DNA of 64,000 nt, taken from NCBI GenBank assembly GCA_963795935.1, contig CAWCJO010000002.1, positions 248,001 through 312,000 on the forward strand. The letters are read 5' to 3'. Below the pieces are notes generated by a model. It saw only the letters and a program-made list of their open reading frames with translations, made no database searches and was not told the DNA's origin. Shown here one piece after another: positions 1 to 8,360 of the stretch. The stretch comes from JAICMB01 sp963795935 (GTDB lineage Bacteria; Acidobacteriota; Terriglobia; Bryobacterales; Bryobacteraceae). How positions within the stretch are numbered: the stretch's first letter is position 1; every line of letters starts with the position of its first letter. The translations under genes were made by a program, and so were the position numbers.

Positions 1-1
1 C

Positions 2-414
2 CGTAGCCAGGACAATGCGTTAGTGGAAGGCAAGAACGGCGCCATTATCCGCAAACACATCGGTTACGGCCATATTCCGGCCGACCGCGCCGAGACGGTG
101 CAGAAATTCTACGCGGCGCACTTCAATCCTATTTGAACTTTCACCGTCCGTGCGCCTTTGCGCGCATCCAGTACGACGAGCGCGGCAAACGCTAACGCAA
201 GTACGACGCCCAGGATTACCGCACCCCGTGCGAGAAACTGAAGTCGCTGCCCAGGGCCGCTCAATACTTGAAAGAGGGCGTCGCCTTCGACCGCCTCGAC
301 CAACTGGCGAGCGCCCTGAGCGATACTCAGTGCGCCGCCAAGATGCGGCAGGCCAAGATTCACTTACTGCGGGACGTCAAAGTCGAATCTCCATTCCCGC
401 CCACTTTCGCATGA
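2..414 (+). pseudogene. Decayed integrase-core transposase (3' end only)
   Basis: The first 44 codons (2-136) read like the C-terminal part of a DDE integrase-core transposase, with the stretch SQDNALVEGKNGAIIRKH and then GYGHIP. After the stop at 134-136 the homologous sequence continues in another frame (LNFHRPCAFA, then YRTPCEKLKSL and AALSDTQCAAKMRQAK), with a further in-frame TAA near 193, and ends at the TGA at 412-414. A frameshift plus a nonsense codon show the gene is dead. The 5' part lies outside the window, so the element's left end and any inverted repeat cannot be seen. The family assignment rests on recalled motif similarity to integrase-core IS transposases; the exact IS family is not assigned. 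Confidence 0.7.
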
Positions 415-648
415 CCCGGACCGAGAGATCGCTGAAGGGAAGGGACCTCAAACGCCGGCCCCTTCCCCCGACCCCCATTCCCGCTGAACAGCCACAACAA
501 TCGAGAAAGGAGCCATCACCCGCGCCAGCATGCCGTCTTTTCAGGATCATTCTACGATTGGAAAATGCTCCAGAGGCTGCGCTATACTGTATCGCCGGGA
601 TGGCAAACGCCGTCCGCTTCGCTTATAAGATTAAGGTGAAGGGGAAGT

Positions 649-1119
649 ATGCATACAGTCAGTTGGCTTTGCTCCGCGTCGCTGGCCGGGGCGTTCTGCC
701 TTTCCATCGCCGCCCAGGACGGTTCCAAGCCCAATCTGAACGGAAAATGGCAGTTGGTTCCGGCAAAGAGTCAAATGCAGATGAACAAGCTTTCCGGCCT
801 CACGCTGCAAATCGCCGAATCGGACGGCAAGATCGCCATCGACGAAAACCAGCAGCTTGCCGACGGCAAGGAACGCAGGATCTCCTATGCCTGTCCCACC
901 GACGGCAAGGAGTGCGATGTGCCGGATACCGGCGCCAAGGCCTCCTTCTGGTACAACGGCCCCGTACTGGTGAGCATGGAAACGGAAAAGAAGGGCGGCA
1001 GCGTGGTTCGGCAGCGCCTGAGTTTGTCGCCCGATTCCAAGGAGCTGACGCTCGAAATCTCCTCGCTCGTGCCGCAGTCCGACAAGAGCGATAAGCTCGT
1101 GCTCGAAAAAACGCAATAG
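649..1119 (+). CDS. Secreted protein of unknown function
   Basis: A 156-residue protein starting with a hydrophobic leader (about residues 1-22, ending in AA before QDGSKPNL), so probably exported. The mature part opens with LNGKWQLVPAKSQ, a pattern common in acidobacterial secreted proteins of lipocalin-like appearance ('NGTWKLNPAKS' type), followed by alternating strand-like segments and one cysteine. The ATG at 649 is preceded by GGTGAAGGGGAAGT, a good ribosome binding site. It stands alone, convergent with the sigma factor gene 13 bp downstream. No enzymatic motif is visible; the lipocalin-like idea is inference. Confidence 0.75.
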   Translation: MHTVSWLCSASLAGAFCLSIAAQDGSKPNLNGKWQLVPAKSQMQMNKLSGLTLQIAESDGKIAIDENQQLADGKERRISYACPTDGKECDVPDTGAKASFWYNGPVLVSMETEKKGGSVVRQRLSLSPDSKELTLEISSLVPQSDKSDKLVLEKTQ

Positions 1120-1132
1120 GCGGGGCCCGCAA

Positions 1133-1780
1133 TCAGGCCGCGGCGCTGGCCCGCGCCATCTTAAGCCGTCGTTGTCCCAGCTTCGTGAACGTGCTCTTCG
1201 CCTTCGATTTCAAGAGCCGGAACTGCGTCGACGTGAGGTTCATCTCGCTGCAGATCTGTTCCTTCGATTGTTCCTGCACATAGAAACGCTCGAGCACGTC
1301 CCGGTCCCGCTTCGGCATCCCTCCCAGAATCTCGCGCACGATCCGCATTTTCTGTTGGCGGTAGATGCCGTGCTCCAGATTGATCCTGCCATCCGGGATA
1401 TTGGCGTGCTGCAGCGGCATGTTGTACTTCCGCCGCACAATGCGGCGGTCGATCTGGCCGTAGGTATAGAAACGCGTCAGCGTGGTGAGGAACGGCGTGA
1501 GGCGCTCGGAATCCCGCAGCTTACCGGCCGAGATCGCCGTTGCCGCCGACACAAACACGTCATGAACCTTGTCCTGCAGATCGTCGTGGCCGAGCTGCCG
1601 CATGATGAAGTGCGTGAAGTTGCGGGCCATCGAGTACAGCTCTTCGAGACCGGCTGGATTCCCGCCCCGGATCATTTCAACTACATCGTTCGTTTTTCCT
1701 TGGGAATCGCCGGGCCGCGTCTGCCAACGCGGCGCCTCGTTCCCCGCAGGCGGGCGCCCCAGGTGTGTTGATTGATTCAT
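1133..1780 (-). CDS. ECF-like RNA polymerase sigma factor
   Basis: A 215-residue protein with the two-domain outline of a small sigma-70 family factor. A region-2-like helix set lies around residues 35-110 (GLEELYSMARNFTHFIMRQLG, then DKVHDVFVSAATAI). A region-4-like helix-turn-helix lies around 150-200 (MPKRDRDVLERFYVQEQSKEQICSEMNLTSTQF). The first 35 residues are a polar, probably disordered tail. The gene is divergent from the kinase-regulator pair across about 260 bp, and no anti-sigma gene is adjacent. Family membership is clear from the helix pattern; the regulon is unknown. Confidence 0.85.
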   Translation of the reverse strand: MNQSTHLGRPPAGNEAPRWQTRPGDSQGKTNDVVEMIRGGNPAGLEELYSMARNFTHFIMRQLGHDDLQDKVHDVFVSAATAISAGKLRDSERLTPFLTTLTRFYTYGQIDRRIVRRKYNMPLQHANIPDGRINLEHGIYRQQKMRIVREILGGMPKRDRDVLERFYVQEQSKEQICSEMNLTSTQFRLLKSKAKSTFTKLGQRRLKMARASAAA

Positions 1781-1861
1781 AACTGTTTGAATTCTGAATA
1801 TACGTTAAGGCGGCGGTTTTCTAAACCCCGTAAATTTTGTATTTAGACCAGAGTTGCCTCG

Positions 1862-1886
1862 TAGGGAATCCTAGGAAAATACCCTA
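1862..1886. promoter_or_regulatory. Inverted repeat in the divergent sigma/kinase intergenic region
   Basis: In the 263-bp gap between the divergent sigma factor and kinase genes, TAGGG (1862-1866) and CCCTA (1882-1886) form an inverted repeat with a 15-bp spacer, and the spacer itself contains CCTAGG. The surrounding DNA is clearly AT-richer than the flanking genes. This is compatible with an operator or promoter region, but no regulator is implied by the sequence. Confidence 0.25.
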
Positions 1887-2043
1887 GATCACCGTCCGGA
1901 GATCCCGGGCGTAGGCCGATTCCCGGGACCTACTATGCGTGTAGAACGTTGTCTGGGCTAGTGTTATGCTTGGGGAGAGAAGCGCGCCGGAGGCTCGCCT
2001 CTCTTCGCATCGCCCGTTTGTTGAATGGAATGATGGAGGTCGT

Positions 2044-3495
2044 GTGGGACAGATTATATCCGCCCTCTCTCGCATTCAGTGGGTGTTCCTCCGCGCCGGC
2101 GATGCCGCGGAATCCAATCTCTGGGTAAATTACGGCTGGCTGCTCACCACGTCGCTGGCCATGATCGTCTGCTATCTCTTGAATATTCCCAATCCCGGAG
2201 TCTTGCTGCTGGTGGCTGTATTCCACTCCGTGTTCATCGGTGGCTGGAAATCTGGAGCGGCGGCGGCGGCCCTATCCACCATCTACTCGGCCCTGTTCTT
2301 GTCTTCTCCCGACGGCCTCTTTCATTACTCCGACGCCGATACCAGAACGCTGATCGAAAACGCCCTGGCGTGTTTCGGAAGCGTGGCGCTGATTCATCAT
2401 CTCCGCCAGCGCGAAATCACGCAGGCGAACGAGGCCGAGGAGCGCGATGTTCAGGCTATCGCGGCGGCCGAAAGTCAACGGCGTTTTCGCGAATCCATGG
2501 ATGCGGCCCCGGTTCCGCTCTGGACCGCGGACGTCAACGGAAACCGCACTTTCTTCAATCGCTCCTGGCTGCAGTTCACCGGACAGAAGCTCGAGGACCA
2601 GACCGGGGCGGGCTGGCAGTCCTCCGTACATCCGGAGGACCGCTACGCGCTGTTGCGCTACTCCGCCGCCGTCAAATCGTGCGACCGCTTCGAGCTTGAG
2701 TACCGTCTGCGGGCGGCCGACGGCGAATACCGTTGGCTGCAGGATTTCGGCGCTCCTTGGCTGGGCCAGGACGGGCGCGTGTTGGGCTATGTCGGGGCCT
2801 GCGCCGACCGCACCGAGCGCAAACGCGTCGAGACGGCGCTGCACCAGCTCTCCGGCCGTCTGCTGGAACTGCAGGACGACGAGCGCCGCAGAATCGCGCG
2901 CGAGTTGCACGATACGACGGCGCAAAATCTGGCCGTTCTTTCGATGAATCTGCATGCCGTCCGCGACAAGGTGGTGGGGCAAAAACCGCGCGAGGCCGTC
3001 CTCGAGAGCCTGGCGCTCGCGGAGCGATGCTCCCAGGAAATCCGGACCTTGTCCTACCTGCTGCATCCCCCGCTGCTCGACGAGTTGGGACTGATATCGG
3101 CGCTGCGCAGCTACACCGCCGGATACACGCAGCGCACCGGCATTCAGGCCGAGCTGAAAATAGAGGAAATGGGGCGCCTGCCGCGCGATGTTGAAATCAC
3201 GCTGTTTCGCATTGTGCAGGAGGCTTTGACCAACGTACACCGGCATTCCGGAAGCGCGCGCGCCGAAATTCGCGTCATTCGCGATCCCCGCGAAGTGCAT
3301 CTGCACGTCAGCGACTTCGGGCGCGGCGTTCCGCCCGAGGCGCTCGACCTCATCAGCGAGGGAGCGAGCCTCGGCGTCGGCATCGCCGGAATGCGCGAGC
3401 GCGCGCGGCAGTTGGGCGGCGCGCTGAAAGTCGCCTCCAGCGCCGCCGGCACCACCATCAGCGTCAACCTGCCGCTCAATCGCGAGAGGGGATAA
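2044..3495 (+). CDS. Membrane PAS sensor histidine kinase, NarL-type (HisKA_3)
   Basis: Sensor kinase of the NarX/DegS class. I chose the GTG at 2044 because GGAGG lies 8 bases upstream; the frame stays open to an ATG at 1966, which would add 26 unconvincing residues. From 2044 the order is: hydrophobic helices of DUF4118/KdpD-like appearance (about 25-100), a linker coiled coil, a PAS domain with PAC tail (about 135-255, FNRSWLQFTGQ and YVGACADRTERK), a HisKA_3 dimerisation domain with the phosphorylatable His in RRIARELHDTTAQNL, and an HATPase_c domain (FRIVQEALTNVHRHSG, GRGVPPEA, GVGIAGMRERA). It lies 3 bp before the NarL-type regulator, its likely partner. The input signal is unknown. Confidence 0.92.
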   Translation: MGQIISALSRIQWVFLRAGDAAESNLWVNYGWLLTTSLAMIVCYLLNIPNPGVLLLVAVFHSVFIGGWKSGAAAAALSTIYSALFLSSPDGLFHYSDADTRTLIENALACFGSVALIHHLRQREITQANEAEERDVQAIAAAESQRRFRESMDAAPVPLWTADVNGNRTFFNRSWLQFTGQKLEDQTGAGWQSSVHPEDRYALLRYSAAVKSCDRFELEYRLRAADGEYRWLQDFGAPWLGQDGRVLGYVGACADRTERKRVETALHQLSGRLLELQDDERRRIARELHDTTAQNLAVLSMNLHAVRDKVVGQKPREAVLESLALAERCSQEIRTLSYLLHPPLLDELGLISALRSYTAGYTQRTGIQAELKIEEMGRLPRDVEITLFRIVQEALTNVHRHSGSARAEIRVIRDPREVHLHVSDFGRGVPPEALDLISEGASLGVGIAGMRERARQLGGALKVASSAAGTTISVNLPLNRERG

Positions 3496-3498
3496 CAC

Positions 3499-4149
3499 GT
3501 GCCGGTCCGCATTTTGGTAGCCGACGATCATGAAATTGTGCGCCGTGGGCTGCGCGCTCTGCTCGACGCCCAGCCCGATTGGGAGGTCGTCGGCGAAGCC
3601 GTTACCGGCCGCGAAGCGGTGGAGCGCGCACGGGAGCTCACGCCCGATGTCGCGGTCATCGACGTCGGAATGCCGGAAATGAACGGCCTCGAAGCGACGC
3701 GGCAGATCCTCAAGGCCTTGCCGCAGACCGAGGTCCTGATCCTGACCATGCACGAGTCCGAGCAGATCGTGCGCGAGGTCCTCGATGCCGGCGCGCGCGG
3801 CTACGTGCTCAAGTCCGACGCCGGTAAAGATCTTGTCGCGGCGGTCGAGGCGTTATGCCAGCACCGCACCTTCTTTTCTTCGAAGATCTCCGATATGCTC
3901 TTGAAGTCTTATATCCGGCCTTCCCGCACGGAGCAGCCTGAGACGTCGCGCGGCCGCCTGACGGCGCGCGAACGCGAGATCGTGCAACTGCTCGCCGAGG
4001 GCAAGAGCAACAAAGAGGTCGCCAATTCGCTGAACATCAGCATCAAAACCGCCGAAACCCACCGCACGAATATCATGAATAAGCTCGACCTGCGCTCCAT
4101 CACGGAACTGGTGCGCTACGCGGTTCGCAATAATATCGTGGAGCCATAA
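3499..4149 (+). CDS. NarL/FixJ-family response regulator
   Basis: A 216-residue response regulator with a GTG start, 3 bp after the kinase stop, so co-translated with its likely cognate kinase. The receiver domain (3-120) has the acidic pair D9-D10, the phospho-acceptor Asp55 (AVIDVGMPEMNG) and the conserved Lys in VLKSDAGK. A LuxR-type helix-turn-helix follows (about 150-212: LTAREREIVQLLAEGKSNKEVANSLNIS is the recognisable block). It should act as a DNA-binding transcription factor activated by phosphorylation. Targets are unknown; the divergent sigma gene is a possible one by position only. Confidence 0.95.
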   Translation: MPVRILVADDHEIVRRGLRALLDAQPDWEVVGEAVTGREAVERARELTPDVAVIDVGMPEMNGLEATRQILKALPQTEVLILTMHESEQIVREVLDAGARGYVLKSDAGKDLVAAVEALCQHRTFFSSKISDMLLKSYIRPSRTEQPETSRGRLTAREREIVQLLAEGKSNKEVANSLNISIKTAETHRTNIMNKLDLRSITELVRYAVRNNIVEP

Positions 4150-4734
4150 TTGTCGACCCACGCCAAGACACTTCTGACCCCCGAGCAATATCTCGAAATC
4201 GAGCGGAAGGCCGAATTTAAAAGCGAATACCACGACGGCGAAATGTTCGCTATGTCGGGTGCGCAGGAAGCGCACATTCTCATAGCCATGAATGCGGGCA
4301 CATCCCTCAATTCGCAGTTTCGTGGCCGGCCCTGCCGCGTCTACGGCAGCGACATGCGCGTCTGCGCGAGGCAGCGCCGCTCGTATTTCTACCCGGACAT
4401 CAGCGCTCTTTGCGGTCAGCCAATTTTTCTTGAGGACCGACGCGACAATCTCGTCAACCCCAACTTAGTTATCGAAGTGCTGTCGCCATCGACCGAAGCC
4501 TACGACCGCGGCCGCAAATTCGAGCTTTACCGGGGAATCCAGTCCCTGACCCAATACGTGCTCATATCGACTGAGCATGTCCACGTCGATGTTTTCACAC
4601 GCGGACAATCCGGAAGCTGGACGTTGACATCCGCGGACAAGCTGGACGCGACCATCGAACTGACGTCCGTCGACGCCGTCCTGCGGCTTGCGGATCTGTA
4701 CGATAAAACCGAAGTTCGCGAGCTCCCGGAGTAA
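4150..4734 (+). CDS. Uma2-family (DUF820) PD-(D/E)XK nuclease-fold protein
   Basis: A 194-residue Uma2/DUF820 protein starting at a TTG directly after the regulator stop. It shows the family layout: LTPEQYLEIERKAEFKSEYHDGEMFAMSG at the N terminus, then SDMRVCA, PDISALCG, and the acidic block NPNLVIEVLSPSTEAYDRGRKFE with the putative catalytic Glu of I-E-V-L-S-P and the Lys of GRKFE. The fold is that of restriction-endonuclease-like enzymes, but the biological role of Uma2 proteins is unsettled. A decayed second copy follows immediately, so this is one half of a tandem duplication. Confidence 0.88.
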   Translation: MSTHAKTLLTPEQYLEIERKAEFKSEYHDGEMFAMSGAQEAHILIAMNAGTSLNSQFRGRPCRVYGSDMRVCARQRRSYFYPDISALCGQPIFLEDRRDNLVNPNLVIEVLSPSTEAYDRGRKFELYRGIQSLTQYVLISTEHVHVDVFTRGQSGSWTLTSADKLDATIELTSVDAVLRLADLYDKTEVRELPE

Positions 4735-4737
4735 AGC

Positions 4738-5304
4738 CGCGTCGACCGATACGAGAATCCTTCTCACGCCCGGCCAATACCTCGAAGTCGAGCGCAAAGC
4801 CGAAGTCAAGAGCGAATAACACGATGGCGAAACGTTCGCCCGGGCGGTGGTCGACCAAACGCACAATCTGATAACGAGGAATGCCCTCGCATCCTTACAT
4901 GTCAGCCCTGCCGCGTCTACGGCAGCGACATTCGCGTCAGTGCGAGGCAGCGCCGATCGTTTATGTGCCCGGACATCCGTGCCGTTTGCGGTCCGTCAAA
5001 TTTCCTAGAAGACGAACGCGACAATCTCGTGAATCCGAACCTCATCGTCGAAGTGCTGTCCCCCTCGACAGAAGCCTACGGTCGCGGTCTGAAATTCCAG
5101 TATTATCAACATCCCGTCGCTCACTCCATATGTCCTCATATCGACGCATCATGTCCACGTCGATATTTTCACGCGCCAACCATCCGGAACCTGGAGCTTG
5201 ACCTCGGCGGACAAGCTGGACTCCGCGATCCCCTGACGTTCGTCGATTGCGCCCCGCGCCTCGCGGATCTTTACGAAAACACGGAACTTCCCAATGCGCT
5301 ATAA
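4738..5304 (+). pseudogene. Decayed tandem copy of the Uma2-family gene
   Basis: Starting 3 bp after the intact Uma2 gene, the DNA again reads STDTRILLTPGQYLEVERKAE and KSE before an in-frame stop (about 4818). Homology returns in shifted frames: CRVYGSDIRVSARQRRS near 4910-4950, then CPDIRAVCGPSNFLEDERDN and NPNLIVEVLSPSTEAYGRG to about 5100, then more shifts and a C-terminal LADLYENTE before the stop at 5304. Part of the segment matching residues 45-60 of the first copy is also lost. Parallel similarity along the whole length supports tandem duplication followed by decay. With a nonsense codon and several shifts it is unlikely to be functional. Confidence 0.8.
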
Positions 5305-5442
5305 TCTGCGTGAGCACTTCGCCTGAGCAGCCCAGGCTCCATCCCATGTCCGGGTGCGCCTGCTCCTCTACATGAGCGCCTCCACGCCCTTCCTTCCACT
5401 CCGCGTCTTCGCGAATTCCGCCAAGCGCTGCAGGATCGCGTC

Positions 5443-6210
5443 ATGGTCGCCGACGGCGCGATGGGCACCGTTCTTTACTCCAAAGGCGTCTTCATCAACC
5501 GTTGCTACGACGAGTTGAATCTCTCCTCCCCCGCCATCGTGCGCGAGACCCATCAGGAGTACGTTAAAGCCGGCGCCGAAATTCTCGAAACCAATACTTT
5601 CGGCGCTAACCGTCCCCGTCTTGCCGCTTTCGGATTGTCCGAAAAGCTGCGGGCCATCAATCATGCGGGAGTGAAGCTGGCTCGCGAAGCGGCGGGCGAG
5701 AGCGCCTATGTCGCTGGCGCTATCGGACCCCTCGGCGTCCACATCGAGCCGCTCGGCCCGACCTCTTTCGCCGAGGCCCGCGATTTCTTCCGCGAGCAGG
5801 CCGCCGCGCTCATGGAAGCGGGCGTTGATCTGCTTGTGCTGGAAACTTTCGGCGATCTCAACGAGCTTCGCGAAGCCATTTTCGCGGCGCGCGAAGCCGC
5901 CGGCCCGGACACCGTCGTCATCGCGCAGGTCACCATCGACGATTTCGGCAATCTTCTCGATGGGACCGATCCCGAGACCTACACGCGCCGCCTCGACGAG
6001 TGGCCCGCCGACGTCATCGGCATCAATTGCTCCACCGGCCCCAAGATCACGCTCGAAACCATTGAGCGCATGATGAAGTATTCGAACAAGCCCATGAGCG
6101 CCATGCCCAACGCCGGTCTGCCGGCGCGCGTCGAAGGCCGCAACATCTACCTGAGCCTCGCCCGAGTACATGGCGCAGTACGCGCGCCGCTTCCTGTGGG
6201 CCGGGGTTAG
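5443..6210 (+). CDS. Homocysteine S-methyltransferase domain (5' part of a split MetH/MetF-type gene)
   Basis: Residues match the cobalamin-independent homocysteine S-methyltransferase barrel: VADGAMGTVLYSKGV, then AGAEILETNTFGANR, and GINCSTGP with the first zinc-ligand cysteine. The domain should transfer a methyl group to homocysteine to give methionine. Homology breaks at about 6157, where CTGAGCCTCG carries one extra base: removing it joins NIYLSS to PEYMAQYARRF in the next frame, which holds the other two zinc cysteines. The 5' start is uncertain; the frame is open upstream of the ATG at 5443 with no good Shine-Dalgarno. Together with the next entry it forms one bifunctional protein like those fused to methylenetetrahydrofolate reductase in many bacteria. 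Confidence 0.85.
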   Translation: MVADGAMGTVLYSKGVFINRCYDELNLSSPAIVRETHQEYVKAGAEILETNTFGANRPRLAAFGLSEKLRAINHAGVKLAREAAGESAYVAGAIGPLGVHIEPLGPTSFAEARDFFREQAAALMEAGVDLLVLETFGDLNELREAIFAAREAAGPDTVVIAQVTIDDFGNLLDGTDPETYTRRLDEWPADVIGINCSTGPKITLETIERMMKYSNKPMSAMPNAGLPARVEGRNIYLSLARVHGAVRAPLPVGRG

Positions 6211-7273
6211 AGTGGTGGGAGGCTGCTGCGGAACCACCGCGGAGCATATCAAGCTCATCTCCGCCGAAGCCCGCTCGCTCCAGCCGGTGCGGCGCAGCGG
6301 CGCGATACAGGTCGAGCCCGAAGCCGCGAGCAAAGCGCTTCCCAAGATCGAAGTGGCCGCAAAAAGCAAGCTCGGAGCCAAGCTCGCCGCGCGCCAATTC
6401 GTCGCCTTCGTCGAAATTCTCCCGCCCCGCGGCGTCGATGCATCCAAGGAAATAGAAGGCGCGCGTCAGTGTGCCGCCGCCGGCATCGACTGCATCAATG
6501 TCCCGGACGGCCCGCGCGCTAGCGCCCGCATGAGCGCGCAGGTCACTTGCCAATTAATCCAGCAGCACGCCGGCATCGAAGCCGTAATGCACTTCTGCTG
6601 CCGCGACCGCAACATTCTGGGCATTCAATCCGAGCTGCTCGGCGCGCATACCGCGGGCGTGCGCAATCTCATCTGCATCACGGGCGATCCGCCGCGCATG
6701 GGATCGTATCCGGACGCCACCGCCGTGTTCGACGTCGATGCTATCGGTCTCGCCAACATTGTCAATAACCTAAACCAGGGTCTTGATATCGGCGGCAATC
6801 CCATGGGTTCGCAAACCGCGCTGCTGCTCGGCGTCGGGGCCAATCCCGGCGCGCTCAACATGGAGGAAGAGATCCGCCGGCTGGAATGGAAGGCTCAGGC
6901 CGGCGCCGAGTACATAGTCACGCAGCCCGTCTTCGACCTGCGCCTGCTCGAAGCTTTTCTCAAACGCACCGAGGACCTTAACTTGCCCGTGATCTGCGGC
7001 ATTTGGCCGCTCACCAGCTACCGCAATGCCGAGTTTATGGTCAACGAGCTGCGCGTTCCCGTTCCGGCCCCGCTGATGGAGCGTATGCGCCGGGTCGACA
7101 ATGCCGAAAAGGCGCGGCGCGAGGGCGTCGCCGTGGCGCGCGAAATGGTCGTCGGCGTTCGCGGTATGGTTCAGGGCGTGCAGTTGAGCGCGCCCTTCGG
7201 ACGATACTCCATGGCCATCGAGGTCGCCGAGGCCATCGGTTCCGGAACATCGTCCTCGGTCCGTATACAATAG
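6170..7273 (+). CDS. End of homocysteine methyltransferase domain plus methylenetetrahydrofolate reductase domain
   Basis: The first 45 residues complete the methyltransferase domain (VVGGCCGTTAEHIK, the paired zinc cysteines). A linker follows, then a MetF-type barrel from about residue 75 (FVAFVEILPPRGVD, CCRDRN, ICITGDPPRMG, EYIVTQPVFD, ICGIWPL). MetF reduces methylene-THF to methyl-THF with a flavin. The fusion would couple methyl-THF production to methionine synthesis. The apparent ATG at 6170 is internal to the fused protein, not a true start; see the upstream entry for the single-base shift at about 6157. The downstream Sua5/YrdC gene starts 8 bp later, so they are probably co-transcribed. 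Confidence 0.87.
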   Translation: MAQYARRFLWAGVRVVGGCCGTTAEHIKLISAEARSLQPVRRSGAIQVEPEAASKALPKIEVAAKSKLGAKLAARQFVAFVEILPPRGVDASKEIEGARQCAAAGIDCINVPDGPRASARMSAQVTCQLIQQHAGIEAVMHFCCRDRNILGIQSELLGAHTAGVRNLICITGDPPRMGSYPDATAVFDVDAIGLANIVNNLNQGLDIGGNPMGSQTALLLGVGANPGALNMEEEIRRLEWKAQAGAEYIVTQPVFDLRLLEAFLKRTEDLNLPVICGIWPLTSYRNAEFMVNELRVPVPAPLMERMRRVDNAEKARREGVAVAREMVVGVRGMVQGVQLSAPFGRYSMAIEVAEAIGSGTSSSVRIQ

Positions 7274-7281
7274 GCAAACCC

Positions 7282-7920
7282 GTGGCGACAGACCTGATCG
7301 AAATAGATGCCAACCAGCCCGAACCGGAGGCCATCGAGCGCGCCGCCGCCTGTATCCGCCGCGGCGGCGTCATCGCCATTCCATCCGACGCGCTGTACAC
7401 GCTCATCGCCGACCCGCTGAACCTCCACGCCGTCGGACGCGTTTTTGAAGCCAAGGGGCGCGAGATCCACCGTGCGCTCCCGCTCCTGGTCGGCAGCCAC
7501 TACATGGCCGAGGAGCTTTCCAGGGACCTCTCGGCTCAGTTCTATCTGCTGGCGCGCCATTTCTGGCCCGGACCGCTCACCATTATCGTGCCCGCATCCG
7601 CCAAAGTGCCGCTCAAAGTCACCGCCAACACCGGCCGCCTCGCCATACGGCAGTCCCGCTCGCGTATCGCCCAGGCGCTCCTCGACTGGCTCGATCAGCC
7701 GCTCGTCTCCACCAGCGCCAATATCTCCGGCCAACCCACCTGCCGCAGCGGCATCGAAGTGTTCGGGACCATGGACGGACGCGTCGACCTGGTTCTCGAC
7801 GGCGGCGCCTGTTCCGGCCCCGGCGCCACTACCGTCGACATCACCGAGCCGTACTGGAAAGTCATTCGCGAAGGCGCCATCTCGGAAAAAGAGATCGGCG
7901 AGTGCCTCTCCGGCAAATGA
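7282..7920 (+). CDS. Sua5/YciO/YrdC-family protein (TsaC-like threonylcarbamoyl-AMP synthase fold)
   Basis: A 212-residue YrdC-fold protein. The GTG at 7282 follows the reductase stop by 8 bp. Visible motifs: GGVIAIPSDALYTL (family: P-T-D-T-x-Y-G-L), KGREIHRALPLLV (family: K-G-R-P plus P-L), FWPGPLTIIVP, VSTSANISGQP and GATTVDI. The family makes threonylcarbamoyl-AMP for the t6A modification of tRNA. Several positions deviate from the enzyme consensus (P-S-D-A-L-Y-T, and AIRQSRS where R-x-P is usual), so a YciO-like role without t6A activity is possible. Its stop overlaps the thioesterase start (ATGA), implying translational coupling. Confidence 0.85.
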   Translation: MATDLIEIDANQPEPEAIERAAACIRRGGVIAIPSDALYTLIADPLNLHAVGRVFEAKGREIHRALPLLVGSHYMAEELSRDLSAQFYLLARHFWPGPLTIIVPASAKVPLKVTANTGRLAIRQSRSRIAQALLDWLDQPLVSTSANISGQPTCRSGIEVFGTMDGRVDLVLDGGACSGPGATTVDITEPYWKVIREGAISEKEIGECLSGK

Positions 7921-8273
7921 CGCCGCCGCCATTCCGCTATTATCTGCGCGTGCGCTACGGCGAATGCGACGCCCAGAAAGTCGTCTACAACGCCCGCTAC
8001 GCCGACTACATCGACCTCGCGACGTTCGAATTCCTCCGCGCCATCGGCTACGGCGAGGCGCTCGTAAACGGAGACATCGATTATCAACTCGCTAAACTGA
8101 CCATCGAATGGAAAGCTCCCGCGCGATTCGACGACGTGCTCGAAATCTCGGTCTACGCCGCGCGCCTCGGCAACACGTCGTTCACGCTCGCGGCGGAATT
8201 TCGCATCGCCGGCCAGGAACGCGCTATCGCAACGGCCGAGACCGTGTATGTCCTGGTCAACCCCGCGGCCTGA
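7917..8273 (+). CDS. 4HBT-family acyl-CoA thioesterase (hotdog fold), C terminus shifted
   Basis: A 119-codon hotdog-fold protein starting at the ATG that overlaps the preceding stop. The signature RVRYGECDAQKVVYNARYADYID matches the YbgC/4HBT catalytic motif, with Asp in GECDAQ and the Y-N-x-x-Y-x-x-Y block; it would hydrolyse an acyl-CoA thioester. The frame stops at VLVNPAA, but the family's usual tail appears in the next frame (TKTPLAADLRAALEKGAPG, then TDHA) and runs to the TAA ending at 8368. A single-base shift in the CCCCGCGG run near 8267 therefore probably truncates the true end. The substrate cannot be inferred. Confidence 0.85.
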   Translation: MTPPPFRYYLRVRYGECDAQKVVYNARYADYIDLATFEFLRAIGYGEALVNGDIDYQLAKLTIEWKAPARFDDVLEISVYAARLGNTSFTLAAEFRIAGQERAIATAETVYVLVNPAA

Positions 8274-8360
8274 CAAAAACTCCGCTGGCCGCCGATCTCC
8301 GCGCCGCTCTCGAAAAGGGAGCGCCGGGCGCAGCCACCGACCACGCCGCATTCCTCGCGA

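Noticed and set aside
2272..3753. 493-codon minus-strand frame opposite the kinase and regulator
   Set aside because: The plus strand has a complete kinase and receiver with catalytic residues; the antisense product is not protein-like.
6150..6175. Programmed ribosomal frameshift in the methyltransferase-reductase gene
   Set aside because: No slippery heptamer or strong downstream structure is seen, and similar shifts occur in many unrelated genes of the window.
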